From NCBI GenBank assembly GCA_947502595.1, contig CANNAM010000003.1:1-64000 (forward strand): DNA of 64,000 nt. Direction: 5' to 3'. The position numbers and the translations under genes were made by a program. Positions 1-10,100 of the stretch are shown here, piece after piece (the stretch's first letter is position 1; each line of letters begins with the position of its first letter). This DNA comes from an uncultured Marinicella sp. (GTDB lineage Bacteria; Pseudomonadota; Gammaproteobacteria; Xanthomonadales; Marinicellaceae). The notes beneath the pieces were generated by a model. That model searched no databases and was not told the origin of the DNA. It worked only from the letters and a program-made list of their open reading frames with translations.

Positions 1-9
1 CGTTGACGT

Positions 10-214
10 TGGGAGATTGCCACAGTCGCTTCGCTCCTTCTCAATGACATGCTTATTTTGGTCAATGACTGGGACAGGGATTGCGTTCTTATTTTGGTCA
101 ATGACTGGGACAGGGATTGCGTTGGCGTTAGGAGATTCTTCAGTCGCTGTCGCTCCATCTGAATGACAGAAACCCTGTCATCTTGAGCGCAGCGGAGCGC
201 AATTGAAAGACCTC
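10..214. repeat. Left-edge cluster of dispersed intergenic repeats
   Basis: This non-coding stretch holds two repeat families seen again at 5.5-5.8 kb. Family A, around 11-50, contains GGGAGATTGCCACAGTCGC followed by TTCGCTCCTTC and AATGACA; a diverged copy lies near 130-168. Family B, around 174-214, contains TGTCATCTTGAGCGCAGCGG followed by AGCGCA and a GAAAGA tail. The GCGCAGCGGAGCGC-type core can fold on itself. No open reading frame here has coding character. They look like REP-type intergenic elements, but the family name is not known to me. Confidence 0.75.
52..123. repeat. 36-bp tandem duplication inside the repeat cluster
   Basis: Positions 52-87 and 88-123 are two exact head-to-tail copies of a 36-bp unit that starts CTTATTTTGGTCAATGACTG and ends ATTGCGTT. 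The unit joins the end of one family-A repeat to the start of the next, so it probably arose by slippage or unequal recombination within the repeat cluster. No function can be inferred. Confidence 0.85.
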
Positions 215-270
215 CCTATGAGTAGCTCACTGAGTCTGTAGAAGTGGTTATGCAGAATTAAAAGACCTGA

Positions 271-702
271 TTACTGAACATCTTGCACAATCACCACTTC
301 TGCATAAAAAGTGATGTTGTGCTGGGCACACAAAGTTTTGATTTGCTCAATGCTGACATCTTTCAGCTTGACTGTTTCACCTGATTTCATCAGCAGCACT
401 GGACAGGTGCCGTTGTCCACGGTCCACACTTCAACTTTTTCCACTTCATGCCAAGGGTAATTGACCACATTTCGATTCACTTGTGAATAGGCTGCAAAGC
501 CAAAAGGGGTAATGAATGTTTTGGGGTTTTTGTTGGGGAAAAACCTGAGCTTAATGATGTTGATGATCAAGATGATTGGAATCAAGATGACCATCACAAT
601 CAAAATAGGTATCATCACAATCAGCAACAAAACAAATGGAATCCAGCTGAGTGGCTTGCGCCGATTCGGCATGTTGCTGAGGATAATTTGGGCTAGTTTC
701 AT
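271..702 (-). CDS. Small hypothetical membrane protein
   Basis: The protein is about 143 residues. The chosen start (702) has a GGAG-type ribosome site five bases upstream; a longer reading frame to 729 would overlap the aldehyde dehydrogenase end and lacks such a site. A strongly hydrophobic stretch of roughly 35 residues (about 20-55, rich in Ile, Leu, Val and Met) should form one long or two short membrane segments. A soluble C-terminal region of about 85 residues follows, with a YPWHEVEKVEVW segment that resembles a PH-like or bPH fold. I do not recognise the family. It lies just downstream of the aldehyde dehydrogenase on the same strand and may be cotranscribed with it. Confidence 0.7.
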   Translation of the reverse strand: MKLAQIILSNMPNRRKPLSWIPFVLLLIVMIPILIVMVILIPIILIINIIKLRFFPNKNPKTFITPFGFAAYSQVNRNVVNYPWHEVEKVEVWTVDNGTCPVLLMKSGETVKLKDVSIEQIKTLCAQHNITFYAEVVIVQDVQ

Positions 703-715
703 GCTGTCTCCAACG

Positions 716-2152
716 TCATTGGGCCACACCCAACAAAGCTTTGGTTTCTAAAAATTCTTCGAAGCCCTGCGCCCCCCGTTCCCGACCATTGCCGGAATGT
801 TTGTAACCACCGAACGGTGCCGTACGATCCATTTGTGCCCCATTGAGGTGAATCATACCCGCACGCAATTGATTGGCCACCCGATTAACCGCATCAGGAT
901 TCGCCCCTGAAACATAACCCGATAATCCATAATCATTGGCATTGGCCATTTGTATTGCTTGTTCCTCTGTATCATAGGGCAACAAACACAGGACAGGGCC
1001 AAATATTTCACGTTGGGCAATCTGCATGTCATTTTTGACCTGTGTAAAAGCCGTAGGTTGCACATAATACCCGGTGTCTAACTGTGCAGGTTTACCCAAA
1101 CCGCCAGTCAGCACTTGCGCGCCTTCATCGATGCCTTGTTGAATCAAGTCTTGAATGCGCTGCCACTGCTGCTTAGACACCACCGGTCCCAGGAAGGTGT
1201 TTTCCGCTTGTGGGTCGCCAACAGTGAGTTTTTCCATCGCAGTTTTCACCACTGCTTCGGCTTCTGCCAAGCGGTCCTGAGGGATGAACATTCTTGAGGG
1301 TGCATTACAGTTTTGACCTGAATTGACACACATGGTTTTAACCCCACCGGCCACCGCTTTTGCAAAAGCCTCTGTGGACAAGTCAGCCAAGATGATGTTG
1401 GCGGATTTGCCGCCCAATTCTTGGGTCACACGCTTGATGCTGGGAGCGGCATCCTTGGCCACCGCTATACCGGCATTGGTCGAGCCAGTGAATGACACCA
1501 TTTGGATGTCCGGGTGAGATGAAATGGCCGAACCAACAACCGGGCCATCACCATTGATCATATTAACCACACCTTTTGGCACACCGGCATCATGTAAAAC
1601 CTGCATCAACAAATAAGCAGAAAAAGGTGCTTCCTCGGACGGTTTCCAAACCACGGTACATCCAGTGGCCAAGGCTGGCGCTAATTTACAACCAATTTGA
1701 TTGACTGGCCAATTCCATGGAGTGATGAAGCCACACACACCAATGGGCTCTTTATGAATCATCGCCGTGTCTTGTTTAAATTCAAATTCAAAGTCCTCGA
1801 GAATGTCGATGGCAGATTTGAAATGCAGGTAACCCGAAGCGGCTTGATTGGACTCGCTGAGCCATTTCGGCGCGCCCATCTCGGCGGTGATGGCAGCAGC
1901 AATCTCGCTGGACTTTTTCTTGTATTCAGCAGCAATCGCTTTGAGTAATTCCAATCGTTCTTGCCGCGAGGTTTGAGAGAAAGTTTTGAAAGCCGTTTGG
2001 GCGGCTTTTACGGCTGTATCCACATCGGCAGCGGTGCCCATAGAAATTTGCCCAACCACTTGTTCAGTGGCAGGATTGATTACATCAGTGGTGCTTCTGT
2101 TGGTGGGTTCTACCCATTGGCCATCAAGGTAAAAATTGGTGTATTTGCGCAT
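716..2152 (-). CDS. NAD(P)-dependent aldehyde dehydrogenase family protein
   Basis: This is a full-length aldehyde dehydrogenase of about 478 residues that oxidises an aldehyde to the carboxylate in the cytoplasm. Visible family marks are the PWNWP cofactor-binding segment near 145-149, the FTGS turn near 221-224, the catalytic base Glu in TQELGGKSAN (about residue 245) and the nucleophile in GQNC (Cys about 282). The motif SGQNCNAPSRM and the N-terminal INPATEQVVG fit the broad-substrate class. The ATG at 2152 is preferred over an in-frame GTG at 2161. The true substrate cannot be read from the sequence. The gene is divergent from clpB across a 367-bp gap. Confidence 0.92.
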   Translation of the reverse strand: MRKYTNFYLDGQWVEPTNRSTTDVINPATEQVVGQISMGTAADVDTAVKAAQTAFKTFSQTSRQERLELLKAIAAEYKKKSSEIAAAITAEMGAPKWLSESNQAASGYLHFKSAIDILEDFEFEFKQDTAMIHKEPIGVCGFITPWNWPVNQIGCKLAPALATGCTVVWKPSEEAPFSAYLLMQVLHDAGVPKGVVNMINGDGPVVGSAISSHPDIQMVSFTGSTNAGIAVAKDAAPSIKRVTQELGGKSANIILADLSTEAFAKAVAGGVKTMCVNSGQNCNAPSRMFIPQDRLAEAEAVVKTAMEKLTVGDPQAENTFLGPVVSKQQWQRIQDLIQQGIDEGAQVLTGGLGKPAQLDTGYYVQPTAFTQVKNDMQIAQREIFGPVLCLLPYDTEEQAIQMANANDYGLSGYVSGANPDAVNRVANQLRAGMIHLNGAQMDRTAPFGGYKHSGNGRERGAQGFEEFLETKALLGVAQ

Positions 2153-2461
2153 CTCAGTCACTTCGTTCGGAACAACTATATATGTGGCTACTTTTTAAGC
2201 AGATTCAAGTTCTGCTACAAAAAAACAGCTGAAATTAAGTGACAATGTGCTGAATATACTTACCTGGTCAGGCCATTATTCACACGTTTGTCGCCACTTG
2301 GTTAATCAAGTCAACTTAAGTCCGCAGCTGTTTTCAGTCTATGTTCGCCTAACAGTCTTATCCAAGCATGAGTTAACACAGTTTTCATGGCCATGACCGC
2401 CACAGCCATCAGCCACCGTTTGATAAATATCAACTTTAAGGCACTCCTTATAAGTGGCCAT

Positions 2462-2488
2462 TTGAAAAATTCGCAGACACCCCCATTT
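2462..2488 (+). promoter_or_regulatory. Sigma-32 (heat-shock) type promoter for clpB
   Basis: TTGAAA at 2462-2467 and CCCCATTT at 2481-2488 are separated by 13 bases and match the RpoH consensus CTTGAAA/CCCCATNT closely. The element lies about 30 bp upstream of the clpB start, where a heat-shock promoter is expected. The rest of the 2153-2519 gap shows no gene. Confidence 0.8.
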
Positions 2489-2519
2489 CTATGCCAATCT
2501 ACATATTTAATTGGAAATT

Positions 2520-5102
2520 ATGAACTTTAATAAACTAACCACCAATTTCCAGCAAGCACTGAACGAAGCACAATCCATCGCAGTTGGCAAAGACCACAAT
2601 GTGATTGAATCAGCCCATGTTTTAGCGGCCTTACTGGATCAAGAAAATTCGTCAATGAAACATGTATTGATGAAAGCCGGTGTCAACGTCAATCAACTGC
2701 GCAAAAGCGTCGATGAAACCATCGAAATGATGCCAGTAATTGGTAACAACACAGGGCAGGTGAACTTATCTAACAACTTGGTTAAAGTGATGAACTTGGC
2801 CGATAAGCTGGCGCAAGAACGTGAAGATCAGTACATTGCCAGCGAGCTGTTTGCACTGGCCTTACTGGATTCCAGCGACACCACAGCACAGCTGCTAAAA
2901 AAAGCCGGTGCCCAACGAGATACAGTGGCGCAAACCATTGATGACATCAGGGGTGACAGCAAGGTGAATGACCAAGGGGCAGAAGAAAACCGCCAAGCTT
3001 TGGAAAAATACACCATTGATTTAACTGCCAGAGCGGCACAATCTAAGATGGACCCCATCATTGGACGTGACGCTGAAATCAGGCGCACCATTCAAATATT
3101 ACAACGGCGCACCAAAAACAACCCGGTGATCATCGGTGAACCCGGCGTCGGTAAAACCGCGATTGTTGAAGGGTTGGCCCAACGCATCGTCAACAACGAA
3201 GTTCCGGAAGGCGTGAAAGGCAAACGTTTGTTGTCATTGGACTTGGGTGCTTTGATTGCTGGTGCCAAATACCGCGGTGAATTTGAAGAGCGTTTAAAAG
3301 CCTTGTTGAACGATTTGAGCAAGCAAGAAGGCCAGGTGATTTTATTCATTGATGAATTGCACACCTTGGTTGGCGCTGGTGCTGCCGAAGGTGCGATGGA
3401 TGCCGGTAATATGTTGAAACCCGCTTTGGCCCGTGGCGAATTACATTGTATTGGTGCCACCACTTTGGATGAGTACCGTCAGTACATTGAAAAAGACAAG
3501 GCCTTAGAACGCCGCTTCCAAAAAGTCATGGTTGAAGAACCTTCAGTTGAAGACACCATCGCCATATTACGTGGCTTGAATGAACGCTATGAAGTACATC
3601 ATGCGGTTGAAATCACTGACCCGGCCATCATAGCGGCAGCCACTTTATCACACCGTTACATCACTGATCGGAATTTGCCTGATAAAGCCATTGACCTGAT
3701 GGATGAGGCGGCCAGTCGCATTCGCATGGAAATTGATTCTAAACCAGATAAGCTGGATAAACTGGACCGCAAGTTGATTCAGCTAAAAATGGAGCGTGAA
3801 TCATTGCTGCGTGAAAAAGACAAAGCATCGAAAAAACGCAAAACTGAATTGGAAAATCAAATTGAGGTGATGGAACGTGAATATTCGGATTTAGAAGAAA
3901 TCTGGAACAGCGAAAAAGCGGCTGTACAAGGCACTACACACCTTAAAGAAGAACTGGAAGAAGCCAAAGCAGCGTTTGAAATGGCTAAACGCAATGGTGA
4001 TTTGGCCAAGATGTCTGAATTACAGTACGGCAGGATTCCAGAACTTGAAAAACAAATTGCCCAAGCCACTGAAGTTGATATGAGCACTTTCAAGTTGCTC
4101 AGGAACAAAGTAACTGAAACTGAAATCGCGGAAATCGTCTCCATGTGGACTGGCATCCCAGTGACCAAAATGATGGAAGGTGAGAAGCAGAAACTATTAC
4201 AAATGGAATCAGTAATCCACAAGCGTTTGATTGGCCAAGAAGAAGCCGTTAAGTCGGTGGCCGATGCCATCAGACGTTCACGTTCTGGTTTGGCCGACCC
4301 CAACCGACCGATTGGTTCGTTCATGTTTTTAGGCCCCACCGGTGTGGGTAAAACAGAATTGTGTAAAGCTTTGGCTGAATTCATGTTCGATACCGAAGAT
4401 TCAATCATCCGCTTGGACATGTCTGAATTCATGGAAAAACACTCTGTGGCCAGACTGATTGGCGCACCTCCAGGCTATGTGGGCTATGACCAAGGCGGCT
4501 ATTTAACCGAAGCAGTAAGGCGCAAACCCTACTCCTTGATTCTGTTAGATGAAGTTGAAAAAGCCCATCCTGATGTGTTCAATGTGTTGTTACAAGTACT
4601 GGATGATGGGCGTTTGACCGATGGCCAAGGGCGCACGGTTGATTTTAAAAACACCGTGATCATCATGACTTCGAATTTAGGCTCGGATTTAATTCAGGCC
4701 AAAATCAACGACCCCTACAAAGAAATCAAAGATTCGGTGATGACTGTGGTCGGGCAACATTTCAGGCCAGAGTTCATCAACCGCGTGGATGACATTGTGG
4801 TGTTCCACCCATTGAAACAAGAACACATCCGTCTGATTGCGAAGATTCAAATCAACAAAGTCAAAAAACGCTTGGCAGCCCGTGATTTGCTCTTAGAAAT
4901 CAGCGATGATGCTTTGGACTTTTTAGGTAATGTGGGCTTTGATCCTGTGTATGGTGCCAGACCTCTGAAACGGGCCATTCAAGATGAGCTGGAAAATCCC
5001 TTGGCCTCGCGTTTATTGGCCGGTGATTTTGCCCCTGGCAGTGTGATTCAAGTTAAATTAACTGATCATCAACTTGAATTCACCAACCAAAAGCCCCACT
5101 AA
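2520..5102 (+). CDS. clpB: ATP-dependent disaggregase ClpB
   Basis: ClpB is the hexameric AAA+ disaggregase that works with DnaK/DnaJ/GrpE to rescue aggregated proteins. The product is about 860 residues, the normal ClpB length. It has an N-terminal Clp_N double repeat (about 1-145), a first AAA domain with Walker A GEPGVGKT (about 206-213), the long ClpB-specific coiled-coil middle domain (about 400-520, rich in Lys and Glu), a second AAA domain with GPTGVGKT, and the C-terminal D2-small domain. The ATG at 2520 (MNFNKLT) was chosen over an in-frame TTG at 2511; a GGA ribosome site lies just upstream. A sigma-32-like promoter precedes it and a hairpin follows. Confidence 0.97.
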   Translation: MNFNKLTTNFQQALNEAQSIAVGKDHNVIESAHVLAALLDQENSSMKHVLMKAGVNVNQLRKSVDETIEMMPVIGNNTGQVNLSNNLVKVMNLADKLAQEREDQYIASELFALALLDSSDTTAQLLKKAGAQRDTVAQTIDDIRGDSKVNDQGAEENRQALEKYTIDLTARAAQSKMDPIIGRDAEIRRTIQILQRRTKNNPVIIGEPGVGKTAIVEGLAQRIVNNEVPEGVKGKRLLSLDLGALIAGAKYRGEFEERLKALLNDLSKQEGQVILFIDELHTLVGAGAAEGAMDAGNMLKPALARGELHCIGATTLDEYRQYIEKDKALERRFQKVMVEEPSVEDTIAILRGLNERYEVHHAVEITDPAIIAAATLSHRYITDRNLPDKAIDLMDEAASRIRMEIDSKPDKLDKLDRKLIQLKMERESLLREKDKASKKRKTELENQIEVMEREYSDLEEIWNSEKAAVQGTTHLKEELEEAKAAFEMAKRNGDLAKMSELQYGRIPELEKQIAQATEVDMSTFKLLRNKVTETEIAEIVSMWTGIPVTKMMEGEKQKLLQMESVIHKRLIGQEEAVKSVADAIRRSRSGLADPNRPIGSFMFLGPTGVGKTELCKALAEFMFDTEDSIIRLDMSEFMEKHSVARLIGAPPGYVGYDQGGYLTEAVRRKPYSLILLDEVEKAHPDVFNVLLQVLDDGRLTDGQGRTVDFKNTVIIMTSNLGSDLIQAKINDPYKEIKDSVMTVVGQHFRPEFINRVDDIVVFHPLKQEHIRLIAKIQINKVKKRLAARDLLLEISDDALDFLGNVGFDPVYGARPLKRAIQDELENPLASRLLAGDFAPGSVIQVKLTDHQLEFTNQKPH

Positions 5103-5118
5103 GGGACGAAATTAACCT

Positions 5119-5150
5119 GGGTGGTCAAAATTACTGGCCACCCAATTTTA
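5119..5150 (+). terminator. Probable rho-independent terminator after clpB
   Basis: GGGTGGTC (5119-5126) pairs with GGCCACCC (5136-5143) across a nine-base loop, with one G-U pair. The hairpin is followed by AATTTTA. It sits 17 bp after the clpB stop. The T tract is short, so termination may be incomplete and some read-through into the downstream zinc-ribbon gene is possible. Confidence 0.6.
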
Positions 5151-5178
5151 CTGCCATCGTTAAGGAATTGATGTTGTT

Positions 5179-5430
5179 ATGCCTATTTATGAATACCAGT
5201 GCCAAGATTGTGGTCACGAATTAGAAAAATTACAACGCATGTCAGATGCACCATTAACAGATTGCCCTGCATGCAATCAAGCTACACTAATGAAAAAAGT
5301 CTCAGCCGCAGGATTCAGGTTGAAAGGCACCGGCTGGTATGCCACTGATTTTAAAAACAAACAAAAAGCCGCCGAAGGGAAAACCACGCCAAGCAGCAAC
5401 ACCATAAAAAGCCCCACGCCGAAGCAATAA
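5179..5430 (+). CDS. FmdB-family zinc-ribbon protein
   Basis: This is a small protein of 83 residues that begins MPIYEYQC, the signature start of the FmdB/CxxC regulatory family. Two Cys pairs, CQDCGHE (about residues 8-14) and DCPACNQ (about 28-34), can form a zinc ribbon. The GFRLKGTGWYATDF segment (about 46-59) is also typical. The Lys/Ser/Pro-rich tail is disordered. The family is thought to be regulatory, but no target is known. It follows clpB by 76 bp on the same strand, so it may share some transcription with it. Confidence 0.88.
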   Translation: MPIYEYQCQDCGHELEKLQRMSDAPLTDCPACNQATLMKKVSAAGFRLKGTGWYATDFKNKQKAAEGKTTPSSNTIKSPTPKQ

Positions 5431-5487
5431 GTGGTCATTTCGCTGGAGCTTAAAATTGGTATTTTAAAGCGCACAGTCCAGCCACCA

Positions 5488-5812
5488 CATTATTGAGCAC
5501 AACTGAAAGACCTAATGACAGTATTAAATTCAATGATTCTGAATGACAGAACCACCTGTCATCTTGAGCGCAGCGGAGCGCAGTCGAAAGATCTTGGTTG
5601 GTTTGGGGATTGCGTTGGCATTGGGAGATTGCCACAGTCGCTTCGCTCCTTCGCAATGACATGCTTTTTTTAGTTTCTCCCTGAATGACAGTACACTCTG
5701 TCATCTTGAGTGCAGCGGAGCGCAGTCGAAAGATCTCAGGCGGGGTTGATGATTGCGTTGGCGTTGGGAGATTGCCACAGTCGCTTCGCTCCTTCGTAAT
5801 GACATGCTTTTT
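5488..5812. repeat. Second cluster of dispersed intergenic repeats
   Basis: Families A and B of the left edge recur here in alternation: B copies at about 5557-5595 and 5698-5738, and A copies at about 5611-5662 and 5757-5808, with a degenerate B remnant near 5490-5515. The A and B copies here match those near position 1 over 30 or more bases with few differences. Reading frames crossing the region on the minus strand are only translated repeats. The cluster fills the gap between the zinc-ribbon gene and the sRNA locus. Confidence 0.8.
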
Positions 5813-5847
5813 TATCATTGAGCAACGTTATGTCTACGAAGACTACT

Positions 5848-5865
5848 TGTAGGAATTTTCTTACA
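5848..5865 (+). promoter_or_regulatory. GacA/UvrY-type upstream activating box
   Basis: TGTAGG-N6-CTTACA matches the palindromic GacA box TGTAAG-N6-CTTACA at all but one position. It lies about 60-65 bp upstream of the likely start of a GGA-rich RNA that ends in a strong terminator, the arrangement known for rsmY, rsmZ and csrB promoters. The position and palindrome are read from the sequence; binding by a GacA homologue is inferred. Confidence 0.7.
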
Positions 5866-5919
5866 AACAATTCAGAAACTATGGACAGCATCGTTGCGTA
5901 CTTACTGGCAAAATAGCAA

Positions 5920-6123
5920 GCAAGGACACAGCAACTGGAATTGCCAGGTTGAAAGACCACCGCAGGAATCGCACAGGATGAATCAGGCGTTTGATTCAAT
6001 TGGTTGTTAACAAGGAGTAATGATCAGGTACAGGATGTGCCAAACTCGGGAACAGGGACCAGAGGGTTCAGTGTTTGGGACCTTCGCAAATTAACCGCTG
6101 CCGTTAAGGTGGCGGTTTTTTTT
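5920..6123 (+). ncRNA. Putative CsrA-sequestering sRNA (CsrB/RsmZ-like)
   Basis: About 200 bases without a credible protein contain nine GGA motifs, at 5924, 5937, 5965, 5976, 6014, 6033, 6049, 6056 and 6078, mostly as AGGA or GGGA. At least one is exposed in a hairpin loop: GGTAC-AGGAT-GTGCC at 6027-6041. Another hairpin, GAATCA/TGATTC, is at 5980-5997. The RNA ends in a 9-bp stem followed by eight T residues. CsrB/RsmZ RNAs titrate the translational regulator CsrA/RsmA through such motifs and are activated by the GacS/GacA system. The GacA box upstream supports the call. The 5' end is estimated, and primary sequence similarity to named families was not tested. Confidence 0.72.
6094..6123 (+). 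terminator. Rho-independent terminator of the sRNA
   Basis: ACCGCTGCC (6094-6102) pairs with GGTGGCGGT (6108-6116), with two G-U wobbles, across the loop GTTAA. The T run extends to 6123. No protein gene ends just upstream on this strand, so the terminator itself argues for a non-coding transcript. Confidence 0.88.
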
Positions 6124-6173
6124 GCCGGTAAATTGGCCACCATGCAGCCCTTTTTTTCGATTAGAATACCCCC

Positions 6174-7058
6174 ATGCGGGCCATATTATTTCAATTCATA
6201 GTTAAAATCACCAGTTGGATGTCTTTAAAAACGGCACATCGCTGGGCCACTTTCACGGCCCAAATGATTTGGCGTTGGTCAGAAAAACAACGGCGCATCA
6301 CCACCACCAACATTCGCCTGTGCTACCCGCAATTACCTGCAGCGGCACAACAGACCTTGGCCAAAGACTGCCTGATAGAAACCATCAAATCGATGTTTGA
6401 ACTGGGTAAAATTTGGCAGCAAAAACCACATACCAAGCAAGCATTGATTAACAACATACATGGCTTGGACGTATTCAAAGCCGCGCTGAACAAAGACCAA
6501 GGCCTGTTACTGGCAGCACCACATTTTGGCAACTGGGAGGTGTTGAACTTGTGGTTGTCGCAAAACCCTGGCTTTGCTTTTTTATACAAGCCACCAACCG
6601 ATAAAAAAATTGAAGCACTGCTGTTAAAATACCGCGGCCAAGGTGGGGCTAATCAAATCACCGCCGATGCCAAAGGGGTCAGAAAAGTATTTTCAGTGCT
6701 GAAAAACAAGCACATTTTGGCCATTTTGCCAGACCAACAACCTAAAAATGGGCAAGGTATGTTTGCTCCATTTATGGGGCAAAACGCCTACACCATGACT
6801 TTGTTTTCTAAGATAGCTATAAAGACCAAAGTTCCGGTCGTATTTGCCGTGGCCGAGCGCCTGCCTGATGGCCAAGGATTTGATTTACATTTTAAAGCCG
6901 CCCCAGCAGAGATCTATCAAGAACTCAAATCGTCGGTGCAAAGTGTCAATCAGATAATTGCAGAAATGGTGGCCATTAATCCCAGCCAATACCAATGGAC
7001 TTACAAGCGCTTCAGCATCCAGGCAGATGGCTCAAAACCTTATAAACCAACAACATAA
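6174..7058 (+). CDS. Lipid A acyltransferase family protein (LpxL/HtrB-like)
   Basis: This 294-residue protein belongs to the lysophospholipid/lauroyl acyltransferase family, which adds secondary acyl chains to lipid A at the inner membrane. The HX4E catalytic motif appears as HFGNWE (about residues 117-122). The PDQQP segment near 190 and the short N-terminal hydrophobic stretch also fit the family. The length is slightly under the roughly 305 residues of LpxL. Whether it acts on lipid A or another lipid, and at which position, cannot be decided. It stands alone between the sRNA terminator and a convergent terminator. Confidence 0.88.
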   Translation: MRAILFQFIVKITSWMSLKTAHRWATFTAQMIWRWSEKQRRITTTNIRLCYPQLPAAAQQTLAKDCLIETIKSMFELGKIWQQKPHTKQALINNIHGLDVFKAALNKDQGLLLAAPHFGNWEVLNLWLSQNPGFAFLYKPPTDKKIEALLLKYRGQGGANQITADAKGVRKVFSVLKNKHILAILPDQQPKNGQGMFAPFMGQNAYTMTLFSKIAIKTKVPVVFAVAERLPDGQGFDLHFKAAPAEIYQELKSSVQSVNQIIAEMVAINPSQYQWTYKRFSIQADGSKPYKPTT

Positions 7059-7066
7059 AACAACTG

Positions 7067-7101
7067 TTTAACCGCCCAACATTGTATGTTGGGCGGTTAA
7101 A
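7067..7101. terminator. Bidirectional terminator
   Basis: A perfect 15-bp inverted repeat, TTTAACCGCCCAACA at 7067-7081 and its complement at 7087-7101, has a five-base loop. The outer TTTAA/TTAAA ends provide weak T tracts in both directions. It lies between two convergent genes and probably ends both transcripts. Confidence 0.85.
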
Positions 7102-7119
7102 CTGATGCTGGTTTAATAC

Positions 7120-10100
7120 TCAGTCTTCAATCGGTGGAATCAAATTGGTGATGGGTAAATTACTGCGGCTCCAAGTGGCACCTGGGCGCAAGCTGGCTGG
7201 CACATTGACATTGTACTCATCAATAACACCAGTGCGCTGATCATCTAAATTGAATGTTGCCGTACCCACTTCATGACTGAAAGGCGTTACCCTGGGGCAA
7301 TGCAAACAGAATGATTCGGTGTAAGCCACTCGCAATGTACTGCCATCATTGGCACCCCAAGCATTGGTCCAATAAGGCTCACCACTGGCATCATACAAAT
7401 AAGTAACAATCCCTCTGGCATCACCGATGGTAGAAATGGACTCACCCCAACCAGATTGGCTGGCGTTATACCAAAAGCCGGTGTGCATATTAGTGGTTGG
7501 TGGCGCACCCAAGGGTTGTTGGATTAATTTTTCTGCGCTGAGTTGACCGTTGACCTTTCTGACCTGAATCACCTGCCCTTCATTGAGCACTGTGGTGTTA
7601 GACCAGCCTACCATTTCAGCTTGCTGATTGGCCGGATTAAAGCCACCGGGGTAATACACTTTGTGCAGCGTGTTGTAGTACTGGTCATGACTGGCATCTT
7701 CTTCACCAGTGATGTACCAAATGGGGGATCGATCTGGCAAGCCAGTGTAACTGACAAAAGTTAACCGCTGTTTATTGATGAAATGTAAATCATGACCATT
7801 GCCTGAACGGTCTGGGTTGTACCAAATACCATTTTTCGGCTGAATGCTGTTGTCGTTATTCACTGCACAATTGGTGACCACATTACACTGGCCGTTGTGG
7901 CCAATGGTTTTGCTCAGAATGGCTGCTTGCCCAGCATTGAAGCCTTCATCAAAAACAGAGGCTTCATGGTTGATACTGAATTCAGTTCCACAAGTGGCGT
8001 CTGTAGCAATTGCAAACTCCAAGTTGCGGTGTACTGATTGGTCAACTGCTAAATCACCTAAGGCCAAAACTGGGGTTTCTAAAACCACGAAATCAGCACC
8101 GGAAGATTGTGGCTGATGGTTTTTGTTGAAGGTACACACTGCATCAGTGGTGTTGATGCTGTTGGCCGTGTTACAAGCATAGGTTAAACCATCAGTCGCA
8201 GCGGCATTTTGCATGCCAGTGGTTGAGGTTTGGCCACTGAAACCTGTACCGGCATATTGGAACACCCATTGTGAGGTTGCTGGGTATAAAATGGCTTGTA
8301 CATCAATACTTTCAACTAGCTGGGTGGTTTCCCACAAATCAGCACCTTGCCACAAAAACACTTCACAGGCCAAATCAGTACCAGTTTCTGCAGTCCTTGG
8401 ACAAACAGCAAAAGATTGGTGGTAAAAAGTTGATTGTTTCAAATCATCATGCATGGGGGCAATGCGTGCACCCTCAATGTCTCTGGCAGGTGCTGCGGGT
8501 AATGGACACTCATTGCCCCAGGCATCACCTTTGGCGGTGCTGCTGGTACTGAAATAACCATTGGAAGAAGCCCGCAATTGACTGATGCTTTGACCATAGT
8601 GATCAAAAGCTTGCGACAACTGGATCAACACAGAACCCTCGTCATCAGCAGGGTAATTAGGGTTACCCGCAGATTCCCATGCTTTCAATGTACCGGTACT
8701 GCTGATGTCAATAAAAGTACGGTCACAACTGCTGACGGTGTTGCCATAATTATCGCCGCTGCCGCCGGTCAATGCGCTGCGACTTTTACCCAATGCCAAA
8801 TAAGCACTGGTGGCTGGCTGTGTGCCCACATTTTTGGCTTCCAATAAAGTCGACCAACGCTCACCTGGGTCAATCACGTTGTCATTGTTGCCACACACTT
8901 GGTCTAAATTTTCACGGATATTAACCACTTGTTGCAACTGCACCTCAGCACCTGTCACCACCACCGCTTGGGATGCAACGCCTTGACAACCCGATGAATC
9001 CTTCACGGTTAGATTGATGTTGCCCACATACGCTTGGCTGTATCGAACTTGGATCGTAGATCCAGTACCGTCAACTTCACCATCTGCATTGATGTCCCAT
9101 GCATAGCTGTAATCACCTGAACCATCACTGACCTGCGAACTGAAAGCCAGTAAATCACCGACGGCGTTGGATGAATTATTGATGATATTGACACTGGGTG
9201 CTTCACAACCGCCAGTACCTTGCAAGGTTTCCTGACCGGTGTTATTCGGGTCTAACCAGTCTTTCATTCTGGATTGCGCGTTGCTGCCACTGTCCCATGA
9301 ATAATTTAGGCGGCCATACCAGTCATCACGGTCATTGCCGCAAGCGGCATAACCGCCATGTAATTGACCAACAAATAATTTATCTGAGTTCCATAAACCC
9401 GAACCAGATGAGCCACCTTCTGTCGTACCTAAGTCCCAATCAGCAACCCTTAAGTGTGTGCCTGTGCCACGAAATGTAGACAAATAACCAGTAACACTTA
9501 AGGCATCATGCTCAAAACTGATGCGTTTGGCATGACCTGATGGGTGATGAATAGCTACTGCACTGTCAGGTGCAATGTCACGGCGATCCCAACCCGAATA
9601 TTCAAGCTCATAACTGGCATTAGGCACCCGATTTAATTGAACCAAAGCAAAATCACTGAGTGGGTTGCTGGCCAAGTAAGCAGCGCCAGATTGTCGGTGG
9701 TTAAAGCCACTGGTAGATATTTGCATGCCACTTTGGGCAGAACCTGGGGCCCTACAAGTCAATGATTGGTAGTTCCAAGTCAACGCAATGGAAGCTGCCA
9801 CACTCTGTCTGTCTGACAGTGGTTTTTGCCCATTTTCATCTGAGTAACCACAATGGTCTGCCGTTGAAAACAAGGGGGTTCCATCTTTTGCTGTGTTGTT
9901 TAATAACTGACCAGTACAAAGAAAACCACCACTGGCTGTAGAAAAAGTGTACCTGCCAACTGATTTGACCTGTGCCTGCCAATCATCGGCTTCTGAACAA
10001 GCCACATCAACATTACAACTGCCACTCTTATTGATGTAGGAAGGTTCAATCCAGTGACGATAGAAACCCCTGGATACACTATTCAATTTAAAGGACAAAT

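Noticed and set aside
52-123. CRISPR array from direct repeats
   Set aside because: Only two abutting copies without spacers, no cas genes, and part of a wider dispersed-repeat family.
5450-5999. Minus-strand reading frames of 87-122 codons across 5450-5999
   Set aside because: They are translations of the dispersed repeats and of the complement of the sRNA, with no family similarity and no ribosome sites.
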